Shown here: one piece after another, positions 27,075-36,263 of the stretch | How the letters are laid out: the number at the start of each line of letters is the position of its first letter | How positions within the stretch are numbered: position 1 is the stretch's first letter | Assembly: GCA_002737725.1 (NCBI GenBank) | Contig: NSIP01000006.1 | Coordinates: 1-64,000, forward strand | DNA from: Rhodospirillaceae bacterium | GTDB lineage: Bacteria; Pseudomonadota; Alphaproteobacteria; Rhodospirillales; Rhodospirillaceae | Direction of reading: 5' to 3' | Length of the DNA: 64,000 bases | The notes under the pieces: generated by a model | Databases searched by the model: none | What the model was told of the DNA's origin: nothing | What the model saw: only the letters and a program-made list of their open reading frames with translations | Program-made: the position numbers and the translations under genes

Positions 27075-27623
27075 TTAAATTCTTTTCGACAGCCAAATCG
27101 CGAGACGTGTTCCGGCTTTGATGGCGCCCGTCAGCACGGGGTAGCCCGCAGCTTGCTCGGCGCCATTTTGCAAGCTGACCTCACGATGATGCATTTCGTC
27201 ACGGCGAAATGATTCGATGGTTGATTTCAGCTCAGCCTCTGTCTCGCCTAAGCTTGCAGCCTGCTCGGCATAATGCTCGCCGATGACATCTTCCACCGCG
27301 ACCGTACAAGCCATGGCAGCCTCGCGGCCCATCAATGCGGTGGCGGCACCAAGCGCAAAGCCCGCCACATGCCAGATGGGTTCAAGCGCGCTGGGTCGCA
27401 CACCGCGTGCGGCCACCAGTTGATTGAACTGCGCCAGGTGTTTTTCCTCTTGCGCCAAAATCTCGCTGAGCACCGGGCCGTCTGCGGTTTTTCCCAGCAC
27501 GGCCAGTTGGCCCTGGTAGATTCGTTTGGCACCGTATTCGCCCGCCTGATTGACACGAATCATTTGCGCCAGCTTTTGTTCGCTGCTGAGCTCACCGGGC
27601 AAGGGTGCTGAGCCGGTCTTCAT
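27075..27623 (-). CDS. coq7: 3-demethoxyubiquinol 3-hydroxylase (Coq7)
   Basis: This 182-residue di-iron carboxylate protein performs the last hydroxylation of ubiquinone synthesis. Metal-ligand segments include NQAGEYGAKRIYQGQ, AQEEKHLAQFN, VEDVIGEHYAEQ and RRDEMHHRE. The ATG at 27623 overlaps the dsbB stop as ATGA, which marks a translationally coupled pair. A longer frame to 27641 is not needed. Confidence 0.93.
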   Translation of the reverse strand: MKTGSAPLPGELSSEQKLAQMIRVNQAGEYGAKRIYQGQLAVLGKTADGPVLSEILAQEEKHLAQFNQLVAARGVRPSALEPIWHVAGFALGAATALMGREAAMACTVAVEDVIGEHYAEQAASLGETEAELKSTIESFRRDEMHHREVSLQNGAEQAAGYPVLTGAIKAGTRLAIWLSKRI

Positions 27624-28123
27624 GCGCGCACACTCCACCACGATGATTGGCGCGAGGCCCAGGTGCTAAGGGTGGCGAATATCAAGCACGCGATCACGTT
27701 ATATCCCGCCATCGAAATTCCAAGCACGACTAAGGCTGGGTTTTCACATCCCGTGCGTCCAGGCTGATTCAGTGAAGCTAAAAGGTCATTGGTGGAATAA
27801 TCCTTCACTTGGCCTGCGCATTCGGCAGGTCCCGGCCACCACCGGGTCTCTACGCCCACGTGATAGAATGCGATTCCCGCATTGATCAGAAAAAGCCCGG
27901 CACAAATCTGCACGACCAATCGTCGTGACGGCGCATCGACGACAGGCATGGCCGCCAGCACGACCATGAAGATCGTGAAGCCGTAGGGGACTCGCTGCCA
28001 ATAGCAAATGGTGCAAGGCCACAGATCGAAGCCGTATTGGGCGACCAGCGCCAGCAAAAGGGCGCCGCCTGAGCATAGGCCAATGGCTAGTAGGGTTTGG
28101 GAATCGCGGTGTTGGAGCGGCAT
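27620..28123 (-). CDS. dsbB: Disulfide bond formation protein DsbB
   Basis: This 167-residue inner-membrane protein has four spans. The first periplasmic redox pair is CTIC in WPCTICYWQR. The second loop has CAG and GCEN, as in DsbB relatives (PAECAGQ, RTGCENPAL). It would reoxidise a DsbA-type thiol oxidase with ubiquinone, which fits its coupling to coq7. The ATG at 28123 (MPLQHRDS) is preferred to a longer frame at 28168. It ends with TGA. Confidence 0.9.
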   Translation of the reverse strand: MPLQHRDSQTLLAIGLCSGGALLLALVAQYGFDLWPCTICYWQRVPYGFTIFMVVLAAMPVVDAPSRRLVVQICAGLFLINAGIAFYHVGVETRWWPGPAECAGQVKDYSTNDLLASLNQPGRTGCENPALVVLGISMAGYNVIACLIFATLSTWASRQSSWWSVRA

Positions 28124-28240
28124 GACCCCCACTTTATGCCATTCTGGCGCTGCAAAGAAGCCGCCCAAAAACCGCAGTCATGGGCCATTTTTAACTCGCT
28201 TTGACAGGCGCTGATGACTGGTTTATGTCCCTGCCTCTTC

Positions 28241-28326
28241 GCGGGTATGGCGGAACTGGTAGACGCGCCAGACTCAAAATCTGGTGTCCCTAGGACGTGG
28301 GGGTTCGATTCCCTCTACCCGCACCA
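28241..28326 (+). tRNA. tRNA-Leu (anticodon CAA)
   Basis: The acceptor stem GCGGGTA pairs with TACCCGC. The D arm is TGGCGGAACTGGTAGACGCG. The anticodon stem CCAGA/TCTGG encloses CTCAAAA with anticodon CAA. A long variable arm (GTGTCCCTAGGACGT) marks class II, the T loop is TTCGATT, and CCA is encoded. The 86-base length fits tRNA-Leu. Confidence 0.97.
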
Positions 28327-28377
28327 AACTTCTTGTTGGCAATCGCCGCAAGCACTCTGTTCAGGTTTTACACGCGC

Positions 28378-28740
28378 ATGCGTTTGCTGATGTCAGGCCT
28401 GTTCGTGCTCTTGTCGGCGCAGGCCTTAGCCGCTGAATGTGTCCAGGCGACCCTGAAAGACCTCAACGGCCTATCGATTGCGACCGAAAGACCTTTAATC
28501 GGGTTTTTGATGCCCGATGGCGTCCCGCTGGTCGATTACGGCATACCGGCGGGTTCGAAGGTTGAATCTGGTCTGTCTGTGCCCTGTTCTCCTGAGTTGA
28601 TCGCTTCGGTCAGTCGCATCTTGAACGAGAGTTGCACCACCGACGCGAAGCGCGCGGCGACCGCAAAGACGAATAATGTCGCTGCCGATATTGTCAACAA
28701 GCGCTGCAAAGACATCTACATGGGCCTGAATAAGAAATAG
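28378..28740 (+). CDS. Small secreted protein of unknown function
   Basis: The ATG at 28378 gives a 120-residue protein with a signal peptide (MRLLMSGLFVLLSAQALA, cleavage before AEC). The mature part has four cysteines (ECVQ, VPCS, ESCT, KRCK), enough for two disulfides, and a helical C-terminus ending MGLNKK. No family is recognised. It starts 51 bases after tRNA-Leu. The dsbB gene nearby would be consistent with oxidative folding, but that link is only inferred. Confidence 0.65.
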   Translation: MRLLMSGLFVLLSAQALAAECVQATLKDLNGLSIATERPLIGFLMPDGVPLVDYGIPAGSKVESGLSVPCSPELIASVSRILNESCTTDAKRAATAKTNNVAADIVNKRCKDIYMGLNKK

Positions 28741-28755
28741 GCTTTGGTCGCGGCT

Positions 28756-29761
28756 CTAATGCTTGATCAGGTGTAAACTCTCGATCATGGCGGCTGAAAT
28801 TTCTCCGATATCAGCAACCGTATGCGCCGTCGATAAAAAGCAGTGCTCTGACGCGTGAACGATCACGCGCTTGTCCAATAAATGGCGATAAAATTCCTGC
28901 TCCATCTGGCGCTGGTCTGCGCGCTCACGTTTGAGGGTGGCTTCACCGCTGACGTTGCGATCAAACTGAATATGAAAGATTGACCCCGCAGTTTCGATGC
29001 GCGCGCCGTGGCCTAATTTTTCTGCGGCAGAATTGAAAGCCTCTGCGATGTTCGATGCGGCCTCGTGGAGCTGCGGATAGACGGTTTCGCGGTGAAGCGA
29101 GAGCAAGTTCAAGACAGCTACGGCGGCGGCCGCGCTGAGGGGGTTTCCTGCGTGGGTCGTTCCGCAGAAGACGCGCTGTTGAGGATTGCCACCGCCCAAT
29201 ACGGACATGATCCCTGTGCGCCACGCGACGGCGCCAATGGACAATCCGCCGCCCATGGTATTCCCATACGTCACAAGGTCGGGTGAGAGATCAAAAAATT
29301 CCTGAGCACCACCATAACAAAGCCGAAACCCGCTGAAGGTTTCGTCGAGAATCAAAAGCACACCGCTGGTGCGGCAGGCCTGCTGGAGCCGGGACAGCCA
29401 CGGTCCGTGGGTCAGCGATAGCCGTGCCGAGGGGATGGGTTCGACAATCACAGCGGCCGGTTTATGGCGACTGGAATGAATCATATCCAAGGCTTGTTCG
29501 CGACCATACGGCAACACCATAACATTTTCGTCGACGCTGGCGGGCACGCCTGCACCAATATGGACCTTGCGGTGCAGCGTGGCGTCATTCGCGGCGGGGG
29601 CTTGTGCAAATTGCGCCGTCACAAGGGCATCGTCGTGCAGTCCGTGTGCCGCATGACTGAACACCGCGATCAAATCTCGCCCGGTGTGGGCTCGTGCTGC
29701 GCGCAACGTTGGGTCGCTCTCTGACGTGCAAAGCATCACCCGCTCGTTGGCCTGGCTTTGC
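28756..29761 (-). pseudogene. Truncated class III (GSA-type) aminotransferase lacking its PLP lysine
   Basis: Homology to glutamate-1-semialdehyde-type aminotransferases begins right after the queC stop, at NERVMLCTSESDPTLRAAR. It continues through VLILDETFSGFRLCYGGAQ to the C-terminus. About 90-100 N-terminal residues are missing; a normal enzyme has about 430. The PLP-binding lysine, expected in TYGKxxGGG, is Asn (AAT, 29260-29262) in TYGNTMGGGLSIG. VLPYGREQALDMI and VEPIPSAR resemble the aminotransferase domains fused to some NRPS/PKS proteins. An open frame of 360 codons exists only by reading into queC. It is most likely a decaying remnant. Confidence 0.75.
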
Positions 29762-30424
29762 TCAGGCCGGAATCTCTGGCTTTCCGCCCCCGGAAAGCTC
29801 TGCTTCAGCCCAGGCGTGGGTGTGCAAAATGCACGCATCGCAGACTCCGCAGGGCTTGGGTTCTGGCCCAGAAGTATCCGGTGCGTAGCAACTCCAGGTA
29901 TCGCCGGGGGCCAATCCTAAGTCTTTAGCCAGCGCTGCAATCTGCGGTTTGGTGAGGTTCACCAGGGGGGCCACCAGTTTGGGTGGGTTTGGCACGGCCT
30001 CGGCCCACATGGCGCGGAAGGCATCCAAAAATGAACCGCGACAATCGGGATAGCCCGAGTAATCCACGGCGTTGACCCCAATCCACACTTCCTCGGCGTT
30101 TGCTCCGGCAGCTTCGGCGCAGGCAATGGCCAGAAACACCGCGTTGCGTCCGGGCAGGAATGTGGGCGCAATGCCGTCGCGCATTTCCTCCATGGTGCGG
30201 CCGGTGGGGATGGTGATCACGGGCTTGTCCCAGGCCACATCAACCAAGTGGCGCTCGAAACCAAAGCGTTCGCACTGCTTTTTGGCGTAGGCGATCTCGA
30301 TATCGTGCCGCTGGCCGTAACTTATTCCTAAGCTCCGCGGCAGCCGCCCATGTTGGCGTGCGAGTAACAGACACAGCGTTGAGTCGAGCCCGCCCGAGTG
30401 CAGCACAATGCAGCGTTTGGTCAT
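29762..30424 (-). CDS. queC: 7-cyano-7-deazaguanine synthase
   Basis: This 220-residue ATP- and ammonia-dependent enzyme makes preQ0 in queuosine synthesis. The PP-loop SGGLDSTLCL (about 10-19) is at the N-terminus. The zinc site is near the end: SCYAP, PCGVCDACILH. LVNLTKPQIAALAKDLGL is the usual late segment. It lies 7 bases after queD in a queE-queD-queC operon and ends with TGA. Confidence 0.96.
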   Translation of the reverse strand: MTKRCIVLHSGGLDSTLCLLLARQHGRLPRSLGISYGQRHDIEIAYAKKQCERFGFERHLVDVAWDKPVITIPTGRTMEEMRDGIAPTFLPGRNAVFLAIACAEAAGANAEEVWIGVNAVDYSGYPDCRGSFLDAFRAMWAEAVPNPPKLVAPLVNLTKPQIAALAKDLGLAPGDTWSCYAPDTSGPEPKPCGVCDACILHTHAWAEAELSGGGKPEIPA

Positions 30425-30431
30425 GATACGT

Positions 30432-30803
30432 TTAGCTCACCGTAAAGCGGCACGCTTCACCGCAACTGGGTCGGCGCACGGTGATGCTCACAAGTTGCGG
30501 GAACTTCGGCTTCAGTTGCTCGGCGACCCAGCGCGATAGGTTTTCCAAAGACGGGGTGGCCAGCCCGTTAATGCTGTTGAGTAAATGATGATCAAGTTGG
30601 TCGCGCACCTTTTCAATCTCGCGGGCGACGTCCTCGAAGTCGACGACGCAGCCGGTGGCAGAATCTGGCTCGCCAGCGAGCTCTACCTCAACCCGAAAAG
30701 AATGCCCATGCATGCGCGTGTTTTCATGGCCGTCGGGCTTGTGCGAAAAATGATGCGCGGCTTCAAAGCCGAATTCTTTGACGATATGGAAACGTTTGCT
30801 CAT
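30432..30803 (-). CDS. queD: 6-carboxy-5,6,7,8-tetrahydropterin synthase
   Basis: This 123-residue PTPS-fold enzyme converts dihydroneopterin triphosphate for preQ0 synthesis. Zinc-ligand histidines lie in FEAAHHF and MHGHSFRVEVE. LDHHLLNSI and the C-terminal RRPSCGEACRF are typical, the latter with family Cys and Glu. The ATG at 30803 matches the family start (MSKRFHIVKEF); a second ATG at 30815 overlaps queE. It is the middle gene of queE-queD-queC. Confidence 0.95.
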   Translation of the reverse strand: MSKRFHIVKEFGFEAAHHFSHKPDGHENTRMHGHSFRVEVELAGEPDSATGCVVDFEDVAREIEKVRDQLDHHLLNSINGLATPSLENLSRWVAEQLKPKFPQLVSITVRRPSCGEACRFTVS

Positions 30804-30807
30804 CACG

Positions 30808-31443
30808 TCACGCAATGCCCAGAATTTTGTGTGTCTGTATGCTCAAGCGCCACACCGGGTGCGCCAAGCAATAGGAAATTGCAGCTTTGGTGTTGGCTTC
30901 TTTTTGCGCCCCATCCATGGGTTGTAAAAAACGATGCTTAAAATTTAAACTCTCAAAACGTTCGGGTGCGCCACGCGTCTGCGGATAAATTAGTTTTAAT
31001 TCATCACCCGTTGTCACCACCAAGTCCGCATCGGCCTTGGGGCTGACGCAAACCCAATCAACACCGTTAGGAACTTCAATCGTGCCATTGGTCTCGATGG
31101 CAATGGTAAGGGCGTTGGCATGCACGGCGTCGATCAAAGCGCGGTCCAACTGCAGCAAGGGCTCACCGCCCGTAAACACCACAAATCGCTGTGCGCCGCC
31201 GTTGCCAGTCCAGGCATCGGCGATGGCTTGGGCCAGTGTTGCCGCATCGGCAAATTTTCCGCCGCCTGGACCATTGTTCCCCACGAAGTCGGTGTCGCAA
31301 AATTTGCACACGGCGTCAGTGCGGTCGCGCTCGAGCCCGCTCCACAAATTACAGCCGGCAAAACGGCAAAACACAGCCGGGCGCCCGGCGTTGGCACCTT
31401 CGCCTTGAAGCGTATAAAATAGTTCTTTGACAGCGTAGCTCAT
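30808..31443 (-). CDS. queE: 7-carboxy-7-deazaguanine synthase
   Basis: This 211-residue radical SAM enzyme makes CDG in the queuosine pathway. LQGEGANAGRPAVFCRFAGC begins the cluster motif, then CKFCDTDFVG after an insert, the C-x14-x-C variant typical of QueE. VVFTGGEPLLQLD is the SAM-binding GGE region. It is the first gene of the que operon and ends with TGA. No preQ1 riboswitch was seen in the 62 bases upstream. Confidence 0.95.
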   Translation of the reverse strand: MSYAVKELFYTLQGEGANAGRPAVFCRFAGCNLWSGLERDRTDAVCKFCDTDFVGNNGPGGGKFADAATLAQAIADAWTGNGGAQRFVVFTGGEPLLQLDRALIDAVHANALTIAIETNGTIEVPNGVDWVCVSPKADADLVVTTGDELKLIYPQTRGAPERFESLNFKHRFLQPMDGAQKEANTKAAISYCLAHPVWRLSIQTHKILGIA

Positions 31444-31505
31444 GGGCTCTGTTTATTCTGAAAAGCGGCGCAGTCCTACGCTTATCGCGCCCAAGAATCC
31501 AGAGG

Positions 31506-32774
31506 TTACGACCACACCAACACACCCACCACGGCCCCGGTCAAACATGTGGCCAAGGTGCCTGATATCAAGGTTTTGGGGGCCAGTTCAATGATCTCTT
31601 TGCGGCGTTCAGGCACCATAGCCCCCAGGCCGCCGATCATAATGCCAATCGAGCTAAAGTTGGCAAAGCCGCACAGCGCATAGGTCATGATCAGGCGGCT
31701 GCGCTGGGACAATGCATCCTCGGGCAAGCGCGACATGTCGATGTAAGCGATCAACTCATTCAGGACAGCCTTGGTTCCCAGCAACGCCCCGCCGGTGAGG
31801 ACCTCGCTCAACGGCAGGCCTAAACAAAACGCCACCGGCGCCATCAGCCAGCCACCAATGCGTTGCAATGTTAGCGGCGCTCCGGCCACGTCGGGCAATA
31901 ATCCGATGATTGAATTGGCCAGGCTGACCAACGCCACCAACACAATCAGCATCGCGATAACGTTGATAACCAGCATCACACCATCTGTGGTGCCGCGCGC
32001 GATCACCGACATCACGCCGTCGCCGGGTTCGCCGCCGCTGATTTGCGTGGCGCTGTCAGGCGCATGCGAGCGCGCGGGGTCTTCGGGGATCATCAAAAAA
32101 GCCGCAACAATGGCTGCGGGCGCATTGATAATCGAGGCGGTCAGAATTTGGCCCAAGGCGTTGGGCACAACATCTTTCAGGAATGTTGCGTAAAGCACCA
32201 TCACGGTCCCTGATACGGTTGCCATGCCTGCCGTCATGATGACGAAAAGTGCCGCGCGCGATTCGCTGCGCAAATAGGGCCGCACCACCAAAGGTGATTC
32301 CGTCATGCCCACAAACACCGACATGGCCGTGGCCACCCCTGCCGGGCCGCTCACGCCCATAGTGCGTCGCAGCACCCATGCAAAACTGCTCACTAAGGGT
32401 TGAATGATTTTCCAATGGAACAGCAGCGCCGACAACGCACTAATGACGAGGATCAGTGGCAAAGCTTGGAAGGCCAGAACAAACGTCGAGGCACTTTCTT
32501 TGGCCATGAAGGGGGCATCAGCACCGCCCACATACCCAAACACGAACGCGGTGCCTTGGCGGGTTGCGGCATCAAGTGCGCTAACACCACTATTCAAAAC
32601 TCCAAAGACGCTGCGCGCGGCTTCCAGATTCAGCAGCGGCCAGGCCAGCGCGAATTGAAGCGCCACGCCTAGGCCCACAGCTTTCCAAGGGATGTTTTTG
32701 CGGTTCTCGCTGATGGCCCATCCGAAGGCAATCAGCACACCCAGACCGAGTAAGCTTTGAAGGGGCAAGATCAA
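31506..32774 (-). CDS. Concentrative nucleoside transporter (CNT/NupC family)
   Basis: This 422-residue inner-membrane protein has about ten spans. Family segments include AFQALPLILVISALSALLFHW, FVGMTESPLVVRPYL (a substrate-site loop), and the late NELIAYIDMS with FANFSSIGIMIGGLGAM. It would import nucleosides using an ion gradient. Length and C-terminus are normal. It lies 62 bases beyond queE on the same strand and faces the divergent molybdoenzyme gene. Confidence 0.93.
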   Translation of the reverse strand: MILPLQSLLGLGVLIAFGWAISENRKNIPWKAVGLGVALQFALAWPLLNLEAARSVFGVLNSGVSALDAATRQGTAFVFGYVGGADAPFMAKESASTFVLAFQALPLILVISALSALLFHWKIIQPLVSSFAWVLRRTMGVSGPAGVATAMSVFVGMTESPLVVRPYLRSESRAALFVIMTAGMATVSGTVMVLYATFLKDVVPNALGQILTASIINAPAAIVAAFLMIPEDPARSHAPDSATQISGGEPGDGVMSVIARGTTDGVMLVINVIAMLIVLVALVSLANSIIGLLPDVAGAPLTLQRIGGWLMAPVAFCLGLPLSEVLTGGALLGTKAVLNELIAYIDMSRLPEDALSQRSRLIMTYALCGFANFSSIGIMIGGLGAMVPERRKEIIELAPKTLISGTLATCLTGAVVGVLVWS

Positions 32775-32883
32775 CTGACGGGCTCCATGAAAACCCCGGC
32801 AGACGGGGGCGTTGAAATGGTTGCGGCTGGCTCAGCCTGGATGGATACTACTTGTATCCTATTCAATCAGATCAGACCTGACT

Positions 32884-35073
32884 ATGAACTCCATCGCGAC
32901 GACGCCCTCCCTCAACCGCCGCTCGGTGATCGCCGTCCTGGCTTTGGGCGGAGGTGCCCTTGTCCTTGGCGTCCCGTTCGCCTCGGCCCAGCAGGCCAAG
33001 AGGGACTTTGGCCCCGGCGGACCCAAAGAAGCTTTCAAGTGCTGGCTGAAAATTGGTGCGGATAATTCCGTGACCGTGCGCGTGCATTTGGCCGAAATGG
33101 GCCAGGGCATCACTACGGCTTTGCCGCAGTTAGTGGCCGAGGAATTGGGTGCCGCGTGGGCCGATATGCGCTTTGAATTCCCACCCAATGGGAAGATTTA
33201 TTACAATCGCGGCTATGGCAATTTCACCGAAGGAACCGGCGGAAGCGCCTCCATCCGCGGCCAGTTTACGATGTTTCGCGAAATCGGGGCCACGGCGCGC
33301 GAAATGTTTAAGTCGGCTGCCGCTGCACAGTGGAAAGTTCCCGTTTCAGAATTGAGTGCCGAAAACACCCGCATCATCCACGCAAAGTCTGGCCGCTCGG
33401 CGAGCTTGGGCGAACTGGCTGCTGCTGCTGCCAAGCAGCCGGTACCAACCTCGATTGCGCTGAAAGAAAAAACTGACTGGAAAATTCTGGGCTCGGCCCT
33501 GCCGCGCTTGGACACGCCCGCCAAGGTCGATGGCTCGGCGGGCTTTGGCACCGATGTCGTCGTTGCGAATATGTTGGTGGCGACCATTCAGGCCGCCCCT
33601 GTGTTCACCGCGCGTTTGAAAAGTGTCGATCCCGCACCGGCGCTGAAAGTGCAGGGTGTGAGGCAGGTGGTGACGTTGGACAATGCGGTCGCAGTCGTGG
33701 CCGAGAGTTACTGGCCCGCGCTCAAGGGTTTGAAGGCGCTGATGCCCGAGTGGGAGTCGAACTCGCGCGCGCAATACGGCATGGGCAATCTCAACGCCGA
33801 TTTTGACGCGGCCCTCAACCGCACTGATGCGCCCGTGCTGCAAGCGACAGGCGATGTCGATGGTGCGCTGAAAGCAGCGGTGCAAAAAGCGACATTTGAA
33901 TACAGCGTGCCGTATTTAGCACACGCGTGCATGGAGCCCATGAACGCCACGGCCCATGTTCAGAAAGATCGCATCGATATTTGGATCCCGGGGCAGGGGC
34001 ATACCTCCGTTGTTGATGGTGTCTCCAAGGCGCTGGGCGTTGATCCCTTATCGATCCATGTGCATCGCACATTCTTAGGCGGTGGCTTTGGCCGTCGGGG
34101 CGAAGATGATGTGGCCATTCAAGCGGTGCTGATCGCCAAGCACGTAGGCCGCCCGGTCAAACTCATCTGGTCGCGTGAGGAAGATATCCGCCACGATTTC
34201 TATCGCCCCGCCGCCAAGATGCGCATGACTGCGGCCCTTGATGCGAACGGCATGCCCACCGCGCTCGATATCATGAACGCCTGCCCCTCCATTTCCATGC
34301 GCCGGTTTCCCGAAGCCATCAAAGACGGCAAGGATATGTCCGGGCTCGCGGGCTTTGGTGATAGCCCTTACAAGATTGCCAACTCTCGTATGCGCTATGC
34401 GTTGGTGGATAACGGTATTCCTGTGGGCTACTGGCGCGCGGTCAATCACACGCAGAATGTTTTTTTCCGTGAGGCCATGTTGAACGAATTGGCGGCCAAG
34501 GTAGGCAAGGATGGTTTGGCTTTCCGCCGCGCACTTCTGGCCGACAATCCGCGGTATCTGGCTGTGTTGGACGCGGTTGAAAAACTCAGCGACTACGCTA
34601 CGCTCTTGGCCCCGGGTAAGCCCGGCACCAAACGCGGGCGCGGTTTTGCGCTCAGTAATTCGCATGGGTCGATCGTCGCCCAAGTGATCGACATTACGGT
34701 GGGTACAGATAGCACGCTTGCCATCGACCGCGTGTCTTGTGTGGTTGACGTCGGCATCATCGTGAATCGCGGCATTATTGAAGCGCAGATGGAAAGCAGC
34801 ATCATCGATGGCCTGGCCTCGGCCATGTTCGGCGGCATGACGCCCAAAGACGGCGGCATGGCCGAAGGCAATTTCAACGAGGTGCGGTTCATGAAATTAG
34901 CCGAGACGCCCGAACTGCGGGTCGAGGTGCGCGATTGGCCCGACACCCCTCCGGGCGGTGTGGGCGAGCCCGGCGTGCCCCCCGGCCCGCCAGCGTTAGT
35001 TGACGCTTTGGCTCATGCAACGGGTGTGCGCGTGCGTGCTTTGCCGATATTGAAACAGGGCTTTAACATCTGA
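32884..35073 (+). CDS. Xanthine-dehydrogenase-family molybdopterin subunit, Tat-exported (IorB-like)
   Basis: This protein of about 729 residues begins with a twin-arginine signal, LNRRSVIAVLALGGG ending VPFASAQQ. The body is the aldehyde-oxidase/isoquinoline-1-oxidoreductase beta type. GQGHTSVVDGVSKALG, HRTFLGGGFGRRGEDD and GEPGVPPGPPALVDALAHATG near the C-terminus mark molybdopterin binding and the catalytic Glu. Such enzymes hydroxylate aromatic heterocycles or aldehydes in the periplasm. The usual [2Fe-2S] IorA partner is not adjacent. The ATG at 32884 is chosen because it places the Tat motif correctly. Confidence 0.88.
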   Translation: MNSIATTPSLNRRSVIAVLALGGGALVLGVPFASAQQAKRDFGPGGPKEAFKCWLKIGADNSVTVRVHLAEMGQGITTALPQLVAEELGAAWADMRFEFPPNGKIYYNRGYGNFTEGTGGSASIRGQFTMFREIGATAREMFKSAAAAQWKVPVSELSAENTRIIHAKSGRSASLGELAAAAAKQPVPTSIALKEKTDWKILGSALPRLDTPAKVDGSAGFGTDVVVANMLVATIQAAPVFTARLKSVDPAPALKVQGVRQVVTLDNAVAVVAESYWPALKGLKALMPEWESNSRAQYGMGNLNADFDAALNRTDAPVLQATGDVDGALKAAVQKATFEYSVPYLAHACMEPMNATAHVQKDRIDIWIPGQGHTSVVDGVSKALGVDPLSIHVHRTFLGGGFGRRGEDDVAIQAVLIAKHVGRPVKLIWSREEDIRHDFYRPAAKMRMTAALDANGMPTALDIMNACPSISMRRFPEAIKDGKDMSGLAGFGDSPYKIANSRMRYALVDNGIPVGYWRAVNHTQNVFFREAMLNELAAKVGKDGLAFRRALLADNPRYLAVLDAVEKLSDYATLLAPGKPGTKRGRGFALSNSHGSIVAQVIDITVGTDSTLAIDRVSCVVDVGIIVNRGIIEAQMESSIIDGLASAMFGGMTPKDGGMAEGNFNEVRFMKLAETPELRVEVRDWPDTPPGGVGEPGVPPGPPALVDALAHATGVRVRALPILKQGFNI

Positions 35074-35094
35074 GAATCAAAGCTACGCCCTTTC

Positions 35095-35122
35095 CGTCAT
35101 AAAAAAATTATCGTTTCGTCAT
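35095..35122 (+). promoter_or_regulatory. Possible Pho box upstream of phoU
   Basis: Two CGTCAT repeats (35095-35100, 35117-35122) lie 22 bases apart, two 11-base turns, in an AT-rich region about 70 bases before phoU. PhoB boxes are 7-base TGTCAT-like repeats at 11-base spacing. The middle repeat is degenerate here. Confidence 0.35.
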
Positions 35123-35193
35123 AATTTTCTCACTATCGGGGAGTAAGTCAGTTTACACTATTTCCACTGTTATTATAAGGTCAGGCCACGATC

Positions 35194-35925
35194 ATGATGA
35201 ACCAAGCCGTGCACACGGTCTCCTCTTTCGACAATGAGCTGGCGCAGCAAGAGCTCCGGGTTCTGGAGATGGCTGGTTTGGTCGAAGCGCAGTTGGGGGC
35301 CGCGATCGAGGCCCTGATGAAGCGTGATTTTGAAAGCGCTGCACTCATTGTTGCCAAAGATGCTGATGTGGATGAATACGAACGCAAGATTGAAACCGGG
35401 GCGCTGAGTATCCTCGCGCGTCGTCAGCCAGTGGCCGGCGACCTGCGCTATGTGTTTGGTACCATCAAAATGGCGGGCAGTCTGGAACGCATTGGCGATT
35501 ACGCCAAAAACATTGGCAAGCGGACATTGGTTCTGGCCGAACATCGCGAGATCAAAATTCCCTCTGAAATGAATGTGTTGGGCCATACCGTTCTGATGAT
35601 GCTGCGCGACATTATGGATGCCTTCACAGGGCGGGATGTCAAAAAAGCCGAAGCAGTCTGGCAACGCGATTGGGAAACCGATGAGTTGACCAAACGCGTC
35701 ATGAAGAAAATCGTCGCCAATATCGGGCATGATGTAATTCGTACCATGTCCGACGGCGCGCCCAACGTGGAGGCTCAAACCCATGTGCTATTCATTGCCA
35801 AAAATTTGGAACGTGTTGGTGATCACACCACCAACATCGCCGAAGTGATTCAGTTCCAGCTCTCGGGCGCGTGGGCGACATCGGATCGATCGCAATCTGG
35901 TGCGGCCACGCGGGTAGCGGTTTAA
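35194..35925 (+). CDS. phoU: Phosphate signalling protein PhoU
   Basis: This 243-residue protein has two PhoU three-helix repeats. The first has GALSILARRQPVAGDLRY and MAGSLERIGDYAKNI. The second has THVLFIAKNLERVGDHTTNIAE, with the metal-cluster E(R)xGDxxxxI pattern in both. PhoU links the Pst transporter to PhoR and represses the Pho regulon. No pst, phoB or phoR lies in the window, so phoU stands alone here. A candidate Pho box lies upstream. Confidence 0.95.
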   Translation: MMNQAVHTVSSFDNELAQQELRVLEMAGLVEAQLGAAIEALMKRDFESAALIVAKDADVDEYERKIETGALSILARRQPVAGDLRYVFGTIKMAGSLERIGDYAKNIGKRTLVLAEHREIKIPSEMNVLGHTVLMMLRDIMDAFTGRDVKKAEAVWQRDWETDELTKRVMKKIVANIGHDVIRTMSDGAPNVEAQTHVLFIAKNLERVGDHTTNIAEVIQFQLSGAWATSDRSQSGAATRVAV

Positions 35926-36132
35926 GGCTGCGCGCGTATTGTTGCTCCCAGCGCCTGCGATGCGCTGCAAGGCTTAGGCGTCGAGCCCGTTGTGGTTGTG
36001 GAGTGTGTGCCAGTGGCGGCCATGTCGATGCAGCGCTTTAACGAGCGGCTCTGGTAAAGCAAAGGCTATCAAGGCTAGATCATCCATGGCAGCATTCTGC
36101 CGGGACGCCCAGAAAAGCTAATGCCGGGCTAA
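35926..36132 (+). pseudogene. Possible decayed coding fragment after phoU
   Basis: Directly after the phoU TAA and in the same frame, 69 codons read like protein: IVAPSACDALQGLGVEP, then VVVVECVPVAAMSMQRFNE, RLW, a TAA, SKGYQG, a TAG, IIHGSILPGRPEKLMPG and a final TAA. I cannot name the family. The coding look across two stops suggests a remnant. The rest of the gap to 36263 shows nothing. Confidence 0.3.
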
Positions 36133-36263
36133 TACTTTTGCGCATTTAGCTGCATTAATTCCGCCTTCAGCCCATCACGATTTAACCACGTCCCAGTGTC
36201 ATAACTTCCCTTGTCGGACGAGGCGTTTCATGGGCTACGATCCGGGATCGAAGGGGAAAGACA

